A stretch of 64,000 bases of DNA from Arthrobacter sp. 24S4-2 (GCF_005280255.1 NZ_CP040018.1:3968001-4032000), one strand, 5' to 3'; positions 1 to 8,917 are shown, counted from the first letter of the stretch. The notes: generated from the sequence alone by a model not told the origin. Made by a program: numbers and translations.

Positions 1-1
1 G

Positions 2-454
2 ATCCGTGATCCGCGGGTCCAGATCGGCGAACTCAGTGAGTCGCTGGGCATCGCCCGCAACACGGCGCAGTCCCGGATCCGGCGGATGCTCCGCTCCGGC
101 CTGCTGCACGACGGCGGCCGGGAAATCGACCTCGAAGCGGTGGGATACGACGTCGTCGCCTTCGTGACGATCGAAGTGTCCCACCGGGAACTCGACGGAG
201 TTGTGGGCGCCCTGCGCCTGATCCCCCAGGTCCTTGAGGTCCACGAAATCTCCGGGCGGGGCGACGTCTGGTGCCGGGTGGTGGCCACGGATACGCACAA
301 CCTGCAGACTGCGTTGCGGTCGATCCTGAGGATCAAGGGGGTAATCCGCACGGAGACCGTCCTCGCCCTGCACACGCACATCCCCTACCGGACCGAGCCG
401 CTGATCAGCAGGCTCGCCCAAAGCGCCGCGCAGGCGGCCCCGCGCGGCGGATGA
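2..454 (+). CDS. Lrp/AsnC-family transcriptional regulator (5' truncated)
   Basis: The reading frame is open from the first bases of the window and ends at a TGA at 452-454, so only the N-terminus is missing. The visible start carries the second half of a helix-turn-helix (SLGIARNTAQSRIRRM), followed by a ligand-binding RAM-type domain beginning near DVVAFVTIEV and including the typical VPQV/ HEISGRGDVW-like segment (here IPQVLEVHEISGRGD). Lrp/AsnC proteins are DNA-binding regulators that sense amino acids or related small molecules. The ligand cannot be inferred here. The next gene, corA, starts 15 bases downstream on the same strand. Family assignment is firm; target genes are unknown. Confidence 0.85.
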   Translation: MRDPRVQIGELSESLGIARNTAQSRIRRMLRSGLLHDGGREIDLEAVGYDVVAFVTIEVSHRELDGVVGALRLIPQVLEVHEISGRGDVWCRVVATDTHNLQTALRSILRIKGVIRTETVLALHTHIPYRTEPLISRLAQSAAQAAPRGG

Positions 455-469
455 CTGCGATAATGGCGC

Positions 470-1465
470 GTGACCATCATCGACAACGCCGTATATGTGA
501 ACGGCCGCCGGACCGCCGAGCCGCACAACCTCGAGCAGACATTTGAGACCCTCGCGGACCACGGCGGCATGGCGTGGATCGGGCTGTACCGTCCCACGCA
601 CGATGAGATGGCTGCGGTCGCCAAGGAGTTCGCACTCCACGGGCTCGCGGTGGAAGATGCCATCTCCGCCCACCAGCGTCCCAAGCTGGAACGCTACGAC
701 GACGTCCTGTTCACAGTGCTCCGGCCGGCCAGGTACCTCGACGAAACCGAAACCGTCGAGTTCGGCGAACTCCACGTCTTTACGGGCAAGAACTTCGTCG
801 TCACCGTCCGGCACGCCGAAACCGCCGGTGTCGCCCAGGTGCGGCAGCGGCTGGAAGAACGCCCGGACCTCCTCAAGCACGGTCCGGAAGCCGTGCTTTA
901 TGCCCTGATGGACCAGGTGGTGGATGACTATGTTCCCGTGGTTGCGGGCTTGGAAAACGACATCGACGAAATTGAGGACCAGCTGTTCAGCGCGGATCCG
1001 GCCGTTTCCCGCCGCATCTATGAACTGGCACGGGAAGTGATCCAGTTCCAGCGTGCCATCCATCCGCTGCCGGCCATGATGCAGCTGCTCAAGCGCGGAT
1101 TCGACAAATACGTTGTGGACACCGAACTGCAGCACCATCTCCGCGACGTGGAGGACCACGTGGAGCGGCTGATCTCCCGCGCCGATTCCTTCCGCGACAT
1201 CCTCCAGAATGCGCTGACTTTGGACGGCACGCTGACCGCAAACCGGCAAAATGAGGCCAGCGCCGAGCAGAATGAGCAGGTCAAGAAGATCTCGTCATGG
1301 GCTGCGATCTTCTTCGCCCCGTCCTTCGTGGCCGGCGTCTACGGCATGAATTTCGACCACATGCCCGAACTGCACTGGACGCTCGGCTACCCCCTGGCGA
1401 TCGCCATGATGGCCGGAACGGCAGCACTGATGTACACCATTTTCAAGCGAAAAGGATGGCTGTAG
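470..1465 (+). CDS. corA: CorA-family divalent metal ion transporter
   Basis: This is a 331-residue protein starting at GTG 470. CorA proteins form pentameric inner-membrane channels for Mg2+ (some Co2+ or Ni2+). The family signature GMN is at residues 292-294 in the context VYGMNFDHMPEL, at the end of the first C-terminal membrane helix. A second helix (YPLAIAMMAGTAALMYTIF) and a short basic tail follow. The long N-terminal part is the cytosolic metal-sensing domain, with an acidic, helical stretch around DIDEIEDQLF. Length and architecture are normal for the family. The following small gene starts at or overlaps the stop codon, so the two may be co-transcribed. The metal is not decided by the sequence. 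Confidence 0.92.
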   Translation: MTIIDNAVYVNGRRTAEPHNLEQTFETLADHGGMAWIGLYRPTHDEMAAVAKEFALHGLAVEDAISAHQRPKLERYDDVLFTVLRPARYLDETETVEFGELHVFTGKNFVVTVRHAETAGVAQVRQRLEERPDLLKHGPEAVLYALMDQVVDDYVPVVAGLENDIDEIEDQLFSADPAVSRRIYELAREVIQFQRAIHPLPAMMQLLKRGFDKYVVDTELQHHLRDVEDHVERLISRADSFRDILQNALTLDGTLTANRQNEASAEQNEQVKKISSWAAIFFAPSFVAGVYGMNFDHMPELHWTLGYPLAIAMMAGTAALMYTIFKRKGWL

Positions 1466-1470
1466 CGGCG

Positions 1471-1947
1471 ATGACCGACTCCGTGGAACACAGCCAACAG
1501 ACCGGTTACCGCCCGGGACGGATCATCAGCCCCGGCACTGCACGGCAGCTGGGAACCTTCGGGCTGTTCGTCCCGGCGCCGGGCCAGCGGCGCACCCTCG
1601 ACGTGGGCGGCGCGCCCCTTGAGGCGAAAAGCGCCGAAGGCGGCCTGCTGTGGATCGGCTTCCGCGAGCTCACGGCAGGCACCGTCGCCGCTGCTGATCT
1701 GGCATCCGCGGCTGCCCGGTTCGGTGAGTGGGCCGTGGACGGAATCCCGGCTCCGGCGGACGCCCGCGCCGTATCGCCAGAGTGGAAGCGGCTCAGTGAG
1801 GTTGTCGAGCTGCTGTTTGCTGCTGGCGCAACAGTGTTCCTTATCGGCGCGCCACTCCCCGGATTTGGCCCGGACAGCCCCTTTTCCCGGCTGCTCCGGG
1901 TGCAATCAGACGAGGAACTGCCGGCTGGGCAGACCTCCGGCTGCTAG
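1471..1947 (+). CDS. Small protein resembling the C-terminal region of ZapE/AFG1 ATPases
   Basis: This is a 158-residue protein from ATG 1471; an in-frame ATG at 1456 would overlap the corA stop. It has no Walker motifs. The order of short motifs resembles the end of actinobacterial ZapE (AFG1-like) proteins: a PGTARQL-type stretch, a GLLWIGFREL segment like the ZapE 'LWFDFADLC' segment, AAADLASAAARF like 'DYLALAERF', GEWAVDGIPAP like 'WVVSGVP', and EWKRLSEVVELLFAAGATVFLIG like the RF-VDVLYD helix. ZapE itself is about twice this length and carries an N-terminal AAA domain that is absent here. This is an inference from remembered family features; the conservative label is hypothetical protein. 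Confidence 0.45.
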   Translation: MTDSVEHSQQTGYRPGRIISPGTARQLGTFGLFVPAPGQRRTLDVGGAPLEAKSAEGGLLWIGFRELTAGTVAAADLASAAARFGEWAVDGIPAPADARAVSPEWKRLSEVVELLFAAGATVFLIGAPLPGFGPDSPFSRLLRVQSDEELPAGQTSGC

Positions 1948-4679
1948 GCGGGACCGCGCAGGGCACCGAGCGTCACAGTGCCGGCGTCGCCGTCGACCTC
2001 CACCTGCTGGCCGCTGGCGATCCGCCGGGTGGCCACCCCGGTGCCCAGCACCGCAGGGATGCCGTACTCCCTGGCCACAATGGAGCCGTGGCTCAGCGGC
2101 CCGCCCACGTCCGTGACCACCGCAGAGGCCATGGCGAACAGCGGGGTCCAGGCCGGAGTGGTGATCCGGGCCACCAGCACCTCCCCCGGCTGCATGAGGG
2201 AAAACTCTTCGGGGCCAGCCAGCACGCGTGCAGGGGCACTGACCCTGCCTTGGCTGGCGCCAACCCCCTTGAGCGTGTTCCCGAGCTGGTCCTGGGAGCC
2301 CGCCGGCATCATTCCCTCCATGGACCGCTGCAGCCAAGGAATCTCGGGCAGCATCTGCGGGGCCTCCGCGTTGCGTTGTCCCCGCCAGACCATCCTGCGC
2401 GCGCTGGCGGCTTCGGCGAGGACCGGCCGGTCGGTCCCGGTGATTGCCGCCGTCCGCGCGCCCGAAGCGGTAAGCCCGAATTCGACGGCACTGTGGAGTT
2501 CCTGGTGCCGAAGCCAGAACACATCGTCCGGCTCCGTGATGACGCCGGCCGCCACCAGCCGTTTCCCCAGTTCGCGCAGCATCCGCCGCATCAGCGGCCA
2601 GCCCAGGCCGACGTCGGCCAGAGCGTCCTCGCGGATCGGCGCGGAACGCTGGGCCCACCGGAGCAGACGCACGAAGGCGGCCCTGCGTGCAGGGTGCAGC
2701 CTGGCCAGAATCCTGCGGGTGCTCTCCTCGCGGCGGGCGGCGGACCGCTGCTGGCGCCGGTGCGGGTTGGTGCCCTGTCCGCGCAGGAAGAACTTCACCG
2801 CCTCCAGCAGCGGGGACGGGTCATCGGCCGGCACAGGGTTGACGAAGTCCAGGTTGTAGACCGCGTGCCCGAAACGGTCCAGATGGAGCTGGAACCGCTG
2901 TTGCCAGCGCTCCCACAGCCCCGGATCCATCCCGGACGGAACCGTTCCTGTTGTCTGGGACCGGGCCAGCTCTTTGGTTGGCGTGCCAAGGATCGCCGCC
3001 GCCAGCCCCTGAACTCCACGGGACCACTCGGCAAGGTCGAAGAGGGCCTTCTCCGCCCGGATGGGCTCGCTCTCGTAGCCGAGCAGGAACGTCGGGGCCG
3101 GCGGATCGCCGTCTCCGCGCACAAGCCTGTCGTAGAACTTCTGGAAGGCAACCTCGCTCGTGACGGCAAGCGGGATGATCGACTGCACGGCCGTGTAGTA
3201 CACGGTCCCCGCATCGAGCAGCGCCGATACGCCGTCGAGCAGTTCCTGCCCGGTGTGGTCGGCGACGGGCTTCACCGACCAGGACTCCACCACGCCCGCG
3301 TAGCGGGGATGCGAATATTCGCGCCACCCCTTGATTCCCATGTGCGCCTCGCCGCGCATCAGGGCCCGGACAGCTGCCGGAGTCTTCCCCAGCATCCGCC
3401 ACAATCCGGCCGTCCGGTAGTAGTAGTAGGCGTAGCCGTTGATGGTGGGCAGCGCCAGGTCGCCGTCGCGGAGCCTGCTGTTGCCGAAGGCTTCCGCCAG
3501 CAGGGCATTCAGCGAGCGGGTCACCGAGCCGTCGATAAGGTCGGCGAACAATGGGCAGAGCGGGTCGGGCAGTTGTTCCACGATGCTCGCGCGGAAGTAG
3601 AGTCCCTTGGCGTACGGCACCGTCCAGTCGGTTGGCGTTTCACCTGCCGGCTCGGGCAGCGCCGTGATGGGCCGGGACTGGACGATGAAGAACTCGCCGT
3701 CCGCGAGCGCCCACTCGATGTCCTCCGGGGAGCCGAAGTGCTCCGCAATCCGGGTTCCGTAACCGGCCAGCCTGGCCGCTGCGGCGTCGTCGAGCACCGG
3801 CCGAAGGCGGCGGGACTCCGGCACGGGCACTTCCCGCGTACCGTCCATCCCCGTGGCGGGGTCGGCATAAACCGTCATGACCTGTTTGTCGGCGGTCCGC
3901 CTGGAAACCACCTTGCCTGTAGCCGCGTCGACGACGATATCGTCCGTTGAAACTGCCCCGCTGACCACGGACTCGCCCAGCCCCCACGCGGCGCCAATGA
4001 CAATCTGGTCGCGGCGTCCTGTGGCGGGATTGGCAGTGAACATAACTCCTGCGGCATCGGCAGCCACCATTGCCTGAACCACCACCGCCAGCCGGACGTC
4101 CCCGGGCTGTATTCCCTCGCGGGCGCGGTAGGCCATCGCGCGGGCGGTCCACAGGGACGCCCAGCAGTTGATTACTGCCGTCGTCAGTGCATCAATACCG
4201 CGGATGTTGAGGTAGGTATCCTGCTGACCGGCAAAGCTGGCCAAGACGAGGTCCTCGGCGGTGGCGGAGGACCGCACTGCCACAGTGGCGTCCCCGCCGC
4301 CGGTTCCCTCTCCGTCCGGCCTGATGCCCTGGCCAGGACTCCGGCCGCTGGCTTTGCCCTGCCCCAGCCTCCGGTACCCTTCGCGGAGCTCAGCCGCAAC
4401 CTCCGGCGGCATCGCGCCGCCGGCAAAGAGCGCACAGATGCGGCGGGATGCATCCTCGTAGTCATCCGGCGACGCCGTGGCAGGCAGCAACGCGTGTCCC
4501 TGGATGCCAACACCGATCTGGTTCGCCTCAACGAAGGACTCGTAGGCTGCGGTGTTGAGCAGGAACCCCGGCGGCACGGGCAGGCCGGCCCGAACCAGTT
4601 CGCCGAGCCCCGCGCCCTTGCCGCCCGCCGCAGCAACGTCCGCCCGGCCGACGTCGACGAAATCACTGATGTAGACCAT
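1944..4679 (-). CDS. PEP-utilizing / rifampin phosphotransferase-like enzyme
   Basis: The start is ATG at 4679, with AGGAGG nine bases upstream, giving 911 residues; an upstream in-frame start at 4781 lacks this support. The N-terminal half is a PEP synthase-type ATP-grasp domain (GGKGAGLGEL near the start; VRSSATAEDL and SFAGQQDTYLNI further on). A central substrate-recognition region follows, and the C-terminus has a swivelling phosphohistidine domain with the catalytic His in GGPLSHGSIVARE. This three-part order and length fit Rph-type rifampin phosphotransferases (about 870 residues) better than true PEP synthase, which has a C-terminal PEP barrel. Substrate is unproven; it may phosphorylate rifamycins or another compound. 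It is convergent with the ZapE-like gene (4-bp overlap of ends). Confidence 0.7.
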   Translation of the reverse strand: MVYISDFVDVGRADVAAAGGKGAGLGELVRAGLPVPPGFLLNTAAYESFVEANQIGVGIQGHALLPATASPDDYEDASRRICALFAGGAMPPEVAAELREGYRRLGQGKASGRSPGQGIRPDGEGTGGGDATVAVRSSATAEDLVLASFAGQQDTYLNIRGIDALTTAVINCWASLWTARAMAYRAREGIQPGDVRLAVVVQAMVAADAAGVMFTANPATGRRDQIVIGAAWGLGESVVSGAVSTDDIVVDAATGKVVSRRTADKQVMTVYADPATGMDGTREVPVPESRRLRPVLDDAAAARLAGYGTRIAEHFGSPEDIEWALADGEFFIVQSRPITALPEPAGETPTDWTVPYAKGLYFRASIVEQLPDPLCPLFADLIDGSVTRSLNALLAEAFGNSRLRDGDLALPTINGYAYYYYRTAGLWRMLGKTPAAVRALMRGEAHMGIKGWREYSHPRYAGVVESWSVKPVADHTGQELLDGVSALLDAGTVYYTAVQSIIPLAVTSEVAFQKFYDRLVRGDGDPPAPTFLLGYESEPIRAEKALFDLAEWSRGVQGLAAAILGTPTKELARSQTTGTVPSGMDPGLWERWQQRFQLHLDRFGHAVYNLDFVNPVPADDPSPLLEAVKFFLRGQGTNPHRRQQRSAARREESTRRILARLHPARRAAFVRLLRWAQRSAPIREDALADVGLGWPLMRRMLRELGKRLVAAGVITEPDDVFWLRHQELHSAVEFGLTASGARTAAITGTDRPVLAEAASARRMVWRGQRNAEAPQMLPEIPWLQRSMEGMMPAGSQDQLGNTLKGVGASQGRVSAPARVLAGPEEFSLMQPGEVLVARITTPAWTPLFAMASAVVTDVGGPLSHGSIVAREYGIPAVLGTGVATRRIASGQQVEVDGDAGTVTLGALRGPA

Positions 4680-4835
4680 GACCTGCGGCCTCCTGTCCGG
4701 CAGGGGTTGTCCTCGAGACCCCTGATTCACAAATACTGGCATGTGCGGCGGCAGCATGCCATGGCCGGAGGGCAGCGACATTCAGACCTGCCGGAGGTCT
4801 TCCGATCTCGGGTCCACGTCCATAAGGTGGGTGGC

Positions 4836-5183
4836 ATGACTGATGCTTTTTCCTCCCTCGTGGAGACGTTCAGGAACGTGGGAGTATCGAGGGCTTACGG
4901 CGCGCCCGTGCAGATCGGCGGCGAGGAACTCATTCCCGTTGCGCTGGTGTCCTTCGGGTTTGGCGGCGGAGGCGACGCCGGGACCGGGGGCGCGGGCGCG
5001 GGCCAGGCCGCGGAGGGCGGAGGGGGCGGAGGCTTCGTGCTCCCGCTGGGCGTGTACACGCGGAACGGGCATGGCCACGTGGCCTTCCGGCCCAACACCA
5101 TCATGGTCCTGGCCGGGCTGGTCCCCGTGGTCTGCGCGGTGGGGATCGCGGTCCGCGGTGTCCTCAGGACCATCCGGTCCTGA
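4836..5183 (+). CDS. GerW/YtfJ-family protein
   Basis: This is a 115-residue protein from ATG 4836. It has the features of the GerW (YtfJ) family: an N-terminal amphipathic stretch (FSSLVETF), a GAPVQIGGEELIPVALVSFGFGGG segment in which the family's 'G-I--G--IIPV--VSFGFG' pattern is clear, a long glycine-rich loop, and a C-terminal hydrophobic helix (IMVLAGLVPVVCAVGIAV) that suggests membrane anchoring. In Bacillus, YtfJ is a spore protein affecting germination. Actinobacterial relatives occur in organisms that make no endospores, so the role here is unknown. It is transcribed divergently from the Rph-like gene, with 156 bp between starts. Confidence 0.7.
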   Translation: MTDAFSSLVETFRNVGVSRAYGAPVQIGGEELIPVALVSFGFGGGGDAGTGGAGAGQAAEGGGGGGFVLPLGVYTRNGHGHVAFRPNTIMVLAGLVPVVCAVGIAVRGVLRTIRS

Positions 5184-5207
5184 GGACACCGACCCCGTTG
5201 AGCCGTC

Positions 5208-6077
5208 TTACCGCACTCCGGCGGTGGTCCTGATCCACTCGAGCCCGTAAGGGATGGAGGCGGACAGGTTCAGGTACGCGGGGGCTGGCGGCAATTCGAT
5301 GGCGTTCGTGACACCCACCAGTTTCTGTTCACCGTGATCGGACCAGATGACGGGTCCGCCGCTGTCGCCCCGGTTGGCCGACGTGTAGGGCGAATACGTG
5401 CAGAACTGCCAGGGTCCTGCGATGTCCGGGCACGCCGCGGCGGGAACGGCCGTCAGCCGGGTTTCCTCAAGCCTGCCGGCGTCGCAGGGCGCCGCAACGT
5501 TGAAGGGGTCCCCGGTGCAGCCGTAACCGGCCACCGTGATTTCCTCCCCCACCGGCGCGGGTGAGGAGGCCAGTTCGATGGTTGGCTCGGCGACGTCCGA
5601 CCGCAGGAATATCAACGCAATATCGTCCTTGATCAGCGCCGGGTCGTAGTGCGGCATGGGCACGGCCGAGGCGACGGCGACGGTGTACTGGTTGCGCCTT
5701 TCGCCGTAGTGGAAGGTCACGCTGATGGCGGACGGGCTGCGTCCGTTGTTACGGATGCAGTGCGCCGCGGTGACCACAGTGTCCCGCTTGATCAGGGATC
5801 CGGTGCACCAGCCTGTTCCTTCGGGGTACGTCAGTTCCACCCTGACCGCCCACGCGTAGTCGTCCGAGTCTGCCCGGCTGCCGTTGAACACCGCGCGGGC
5901 GGGCACAGCGGTTGCGGAGAGGAGGACCGCGGCGATAAGAGCCGATATCAGCCGCGGTACGATTCTGCGGCCCCGAAATCCCGGACCCCCTGGTCCCGGG
6001 GTTGGACAGGTGCTGTCAGCGCCGTCTCGGCGAAGGGTTTTTGTGGGGTTGCCGTTGCGCATGAGGTGGCTCCTCAT
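5208..6077 (-). CDS. Secreted trypsin-like serine protease (S1 family)
   Basis: This is a 289-residue protein with a basic N-terminus, a hydrophobic helix at about residues 40-60 and a likely signal-peptide cut after AVPARA, so it is probably exported. The catalytic triad is intact: His106 in TAAHC, Asp152 in KDDIALIFL and Ser239 in GDSGGP. The mature part resembles chymotrypsin-fold proteases of actinobacteria that lack a long propeptide. The exact start is uncertain because a second in-frame ATG lies five codons downstream. No linked inhibitor or secretion gene is visible. It is convergent with the GerW-like gene (25 bp apart). Confidence 0.88.
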   Translation of the reverse strand: MRSHLMRNGNPTKTLRRDGADSTCPTPGPGGPGFRGRRIVPRLISALIAAVLLSATAVPARAVFNGSRADSDDYAWAVRVELTYPEGTGWCTGSLIKRDTVVTAAHCIRNNGRSPSAISVTFHYGERRNQYTVAVASAVPMPHYDPALIKDDIALIFLRSDVAEPTIELASSPAPVGEEITVAGYGCTGDPFNVAAPCDAGRLEETRLTAVPAAACPDIAGPWQFCTYSPYTSANRGDSGGPVIWSDHGEQKLVGVTNAIELPPAPAYLNLSASIPYGLEWIRTTAGVR

Positions 6078-6200
6078 ATTTGCCTAAGATATTCGCGGAT
6101 GTTGTGACGGACCCAAGCCATACAGGGTCCGTCAGATGCACACATCTGCCCCCAGTCGCAGCACCCTAACTCTGCCCCCGGCGCAGCCCGCCGTCAAGGC

Positions 6201-6236
6201 AAAAACGACACCGGCCACCGGCCTGCCCGCCGGTTA
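6201..6236 (-). terminator. Possible terminator after the ABC-F gene
   Basis: On the minus strand, just past the ABC-F stop codon, ACCGG and CCGGT arms enclose a G/C-rich loop. A run of five T follows about a dozen bases later. The stem is short, so this is only a candidate. Confidence 0.35.
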
Positions 6237-6243
6237 ACGCTGA

Positions 6244-7836
6244 CTAGGCTGCGCGAACCTCGACTTCGCCGGGCTGCGCTGTGTCGGCACCGAAGATGAG
6301 GTGCCGGTTGGCGATCTTCTCGGAGAAGAAGCGGTCGTGGCTGACCACCACCACGGCACCGGGAAAATGCAGCAGCGCCCGCTCCATGACCTGGGTGCTG
6401 GACAGATCCAGGTGGTTGGTGGGCTCGTCCAGGAGCAGCACTGAAGCACCTGACAGGAGGCATTGCGCCATGGCGACCCGCGCCTTTTGACCGCCGGAGA
6501 GGTTTCCGATCTCTTGCTTGAGGTCCGCCTCGGAGAACTGGAACATGGCAAGGAACCTGTTGACTGATTTCTTGGTGGCGCTGAAGGCCAAACTGTCCGG
6601 CAGCGCATTGACCGCGTGGGAAACCGTGTCGCCGTCGTCGAGGTCCTCCAGCATCCGGTTGTAGGAGACAAATCCCGGACCTTTGGCCCACGTCACCGCT
6701 CCGGAATCCGCCTCCTCCTCGCCGGTCATGACTTTGAGCAAAGTGGACTTGCCGCTGCCGTTGGAGCCAAGGACCACGATCCGGTTCCCGCGCCTGATCT
6801 CGAAACTGAGGTCTTGGAACAGTTCCTTGTCACCGTAGGACTTGGCCAGCCCCTCCACGCGGCAGAGCACGTCCTTCACGTGAAGGCCGCCGTATATTTC
6901 CGTGACTATCTGGTCGACGGGCCGGGGTGTGCGGGACTTCTTGATTTTGGCCAGCTGGTTGCCCAATCCGCGGCTCGCGGCCTTGGCAGCTTCGCGGCGG
7001 TCTGCGATGCCTTCGGCTTCAAAGGCCAGCAGCTCGGATTCGTGCACAAACTGCTGTTCGAGGGACTTCAGCCGGAACTGTTTCTGCACGACGTATTCGC
7101 CGAAGTTTCCCGGGTATTCGTGCAGGTGGAAGTTCTCCACCTCGATGATCCGGGTGACCACGGCGTCCAGGAATTTCCGGTCGTGCGAGACGATGATCGC
7201 GGCGCCCTTGAAGTCCCGGAACCATCCTTCGAGCCATTCGACGCCGGCCACGTCCAGGAAGTTGGTGGGTTCGTCCAGAAGCAGCACATCCGGGTCTTCA
7301 AGGAGAATCTTGGCCAGCGCGGCACGGTTGCGCCAGCCGCCGGAGAGCTGGTCGATGGCGCACAGGCGGTGGGCCTCGTTGAACCCCAGCGTCGTCAGGA
7401 CGGTATCGATGCGCCGGGGGTAGTCCCAGCCACCCAGACGGTCCATGTCCTCGAAGAGTTCGGACTGGCGATGGATAAGGCGGTCGATCTCAGCCTCCGA
7501 GGGTCCCGCCGCAATGGCAGAGTCGATGCAAGCCAGTTCAGCTTCGGTCGCCTTGATGCCGGTGAAAAGACCGTTGAGGACCTCCGTGATGGATTCTTCC
7601 CCGTTCAGTTCGGAGAACTGGGAGAAGTAGCCCACTTTGGTGCCCTGTTCAACCGTGACAGTTCCGGAGTCCGGTGTGATCCGGTCAAGGATCAGTTGGA
7701 GCAGCGTGGTCTTGCCCGAACCGTTCTTGCCGATGAGACCCACCCTGTCGCCCGGTTCGAGGCGGAAGAACGCTTCACGCAGAATCTGGGCATTGTCGAA
7801 TCGTACGCTGACGTCGTGCAGCCGGATCAGGCTCAT
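6244..7836 (-). CDS. ABC-F family ATP-binding protein
   Basis: This is a 530-residue soluble protein with two ABC ATPase domains and no membrane segments, typical of ABC-F proteins that act on the ribosome (translation factors or antibiotic-resistance proteins) rather than transport. Domain 1 has Walker A GKNGSGKTT (residues 36-44), signature LSGGW and Walker B VLLLDEPTNFLD. Domain 2 has GSNGSGKST, LSGGQKARVAMAQ and VLLLDEPTNHLD. A charged interdomain linker lies around EAEGIADRREAAKAASRG. Which subfamily it belongs to cannot be settled by eye. A tRNA-Ala gene lies immediately upstream on the same strand. Confidence 0.93.
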   Translation of the reverse strand: MSLIRLHDVSVRFDNAQILREAFFRLEPGDRVGLIGKNGSGKTTLLQLILDRITPDSGTVTVEQGTKVGYFSQFSELNGEESITEVLNGLFTGIKATEAELACIDSAIAAGPSEAEIDRLIHRQSELFEDMDRLGGWDYPRRIDTVLTTLGFNEAHRLCAIDQLSGGWRNRAALAKILLEDPDVLLLDEPTNFLDVAGVEWLEGWFRDFKGAAIIVSHDRKFLDAVVTRIIEVENFHLHEYPGNFGEYVVQKQFRLKSLEQQFVHESELLAFEAEGIADRREAAKAASRGLGNQLAKIKKSRTPRPVDQIVTEIYGGLHVKDVLCRVEGLAKSYGDKELFQDLSFEIRRGNRIVVLGSNGSGKSTLLKVMTGEEEADSGAVTWAKGPGFVSYNRMLEDLDDGDTVSHAVNALPDSLAFSATKKSVNRFLAMFQFSEADLKQEIGNLSGGQKARVAMAQCLLSGASVLLLDEPTNHLDLSSTQVMERALLHFPGAVVVVSHDRFFSEKIANRHLIFGADTAQPGEVEVRAA

Positions 7837-7883
7837 TGCTGCTGTCCTCTCGAGGGTGGTTCATTCGCGCATTGCCGGAGCGG

Positions 7884-7929
7884 CAAAGAGAAAGCTCCCC
7901 CACCCCGCGCTGGCGCCGGATGAGGGAGC
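7884..7929 (-). terminator. Rho-independent terminator of tRNA-Ala
   Basis: On the minus strand, GCTCCC (7929-7924) pairs with GGGAGC (7899-7894), and the stem can be extended. It is followed by TTTCTCTTT. It begins nine bases after the tRNA 3' end. Confidence 0.7.
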
Positions 7930-7937
7930 ATATTGGG

Positions 7938-8010
7938 TGGAGCTAAGGAGATTCGAACTCCTGACCTCTTCGATGCGAACGAAGCGCTCTACCAACTGAG
8001 CTATAGCCCC
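7938..8010 (-). tRNA. tRNA-Ala (anticodon CGC)
   Basis: The 73-nt gene folds as a full cloverleaf on the minus strand. The acceptor stem is GGGGCTA paired with TAGCTCC, with discriminator A. The D arm is GCTCAGTTGGTAGAGC. The anticodon stem is CTTCG/CGAAG with loop TTCGCAT, so the anticodon is CGC and reads GCG. The T arm is AGGAG-TTCGAAT-CTCCT. The genome does not encode a complete CCA end (the next bases are CCC). Confidence 0.95.
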
Positions 8011-8067
8011 GGGCCGCCGCCATCCCTGGGGAGAAACCGAAGGAACAGGCGAACCGGTGTCCCTAGG

Positions 8068-8881
8068 CTACAAACTATTGGCGTGCTTCGCCAGCCAGCT
8101 GCCGAATGTCTCGCTTCCGTAGCGTTGTTCCGGGACAAGGTTCCTGCCTTCGCAGAGGAACCTGCCCACTGCACCAGGCACCGGCAGCCGGACAGGGCGT
8201 GCCCGCGAGCCGGTCTGGCGCTTCCAGGTGTCGGCGAGGTCCCGCATGTCATTGACCTCCGGTCCGCCAATGGTCCGCCGCCTGTGGAGTTCCCCGGCGG
8301 GCTCCTCCAAAGCTGCTTCGAGCAGGGCCGATGCCGCTTCCGCAGGCGCAATGGTCTGGAAGCGGGCACCCTTGAGAACGGGAATGAGTCCAAGGCTGGA
8401 GCCGGCGGAAAAGAACTGGGGCAGCAGGCTGTGGAACTGTGTGGACCGCACGGTCACGGTCTCCAGCCGTGAACGCGCATAGACCAGTTCCTTGTCGGCC
8501 TTGGAACGGTAGAAGCGAAGCGGCGCCTGGTCACAGTTGATGATGGAGCAGCACGGCCTTGGCCGTCCCTGCGTCGCGGGCCGCCCGGAGGAGGTTCGCG
8601 CCGCCGTCGGCGAACGTCCTGAGGGCCTTCCCCGATCTGCCTTCCAGGCAGTCGATGACGACGGCGGCACCGGCCAAAGCGTCCGCCAGCCCCTCACCGG
8701 TGGTGACGTCGGCACGGAAATACCGCGCGCCGTCGTACACGCCGCCCGTTGCAGAACCCACGGCGGCGGAAACCGGCGGGTTGCGGCTGATGACGGAGAC
8801 CTCGTGGCCCAGCGCCAGGACTTGGGCCACCACCTCGGAGCCAACCTGTCCTGTGCCGCCGGCAACGCAAATGCGAGTCAT
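8068..8881 (-). pseudogene. NAD(P)-binding NmrA/epimerase-like protein, frameshifted
   Basis: The N-terminal half (start ATG 8881) has a Rossmann nucleotide-binding motif VAGGTGQVGSEVV and reads through AGTAKAVLLHHQL before a stop. The C-terminal half continues in another frame from SIINCDQAPLRFYRSKADKE to the stop at 8068. Relatives have an uninterrupted 'VLLSI...PLGYYR-K' stretch at this join, so the two halves are one gene of about 270 residues. The break is at about 8545-8548, and loss of two bases from a CTCT run would explain it (one extra base would also). It may be a true pseudogene or a sequencing error. The family acts as NAD(P)H-dependent reductases or sensors; the substrate is unknown. 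Confidence 0.8.
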
Positions 8882-8917
8882 GCTCCGAGGCTACAGGCCG
8901 GCAGCCACGGGGAAACA

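Noticed and set aside
2088..3950. 620-codon open frame on the plus strand
   Set aside because: Antisense to the Rph-like gene and without any recognised domain.
7933..8472. Open frame starting MGGAKEIRTPDLFDANEAL
   Set aside because: Its start is a translation of the tRNA-Ala gene on the other strand, a well-known spurious protein pattern; the rest is antisense to the epimerase-like gene.
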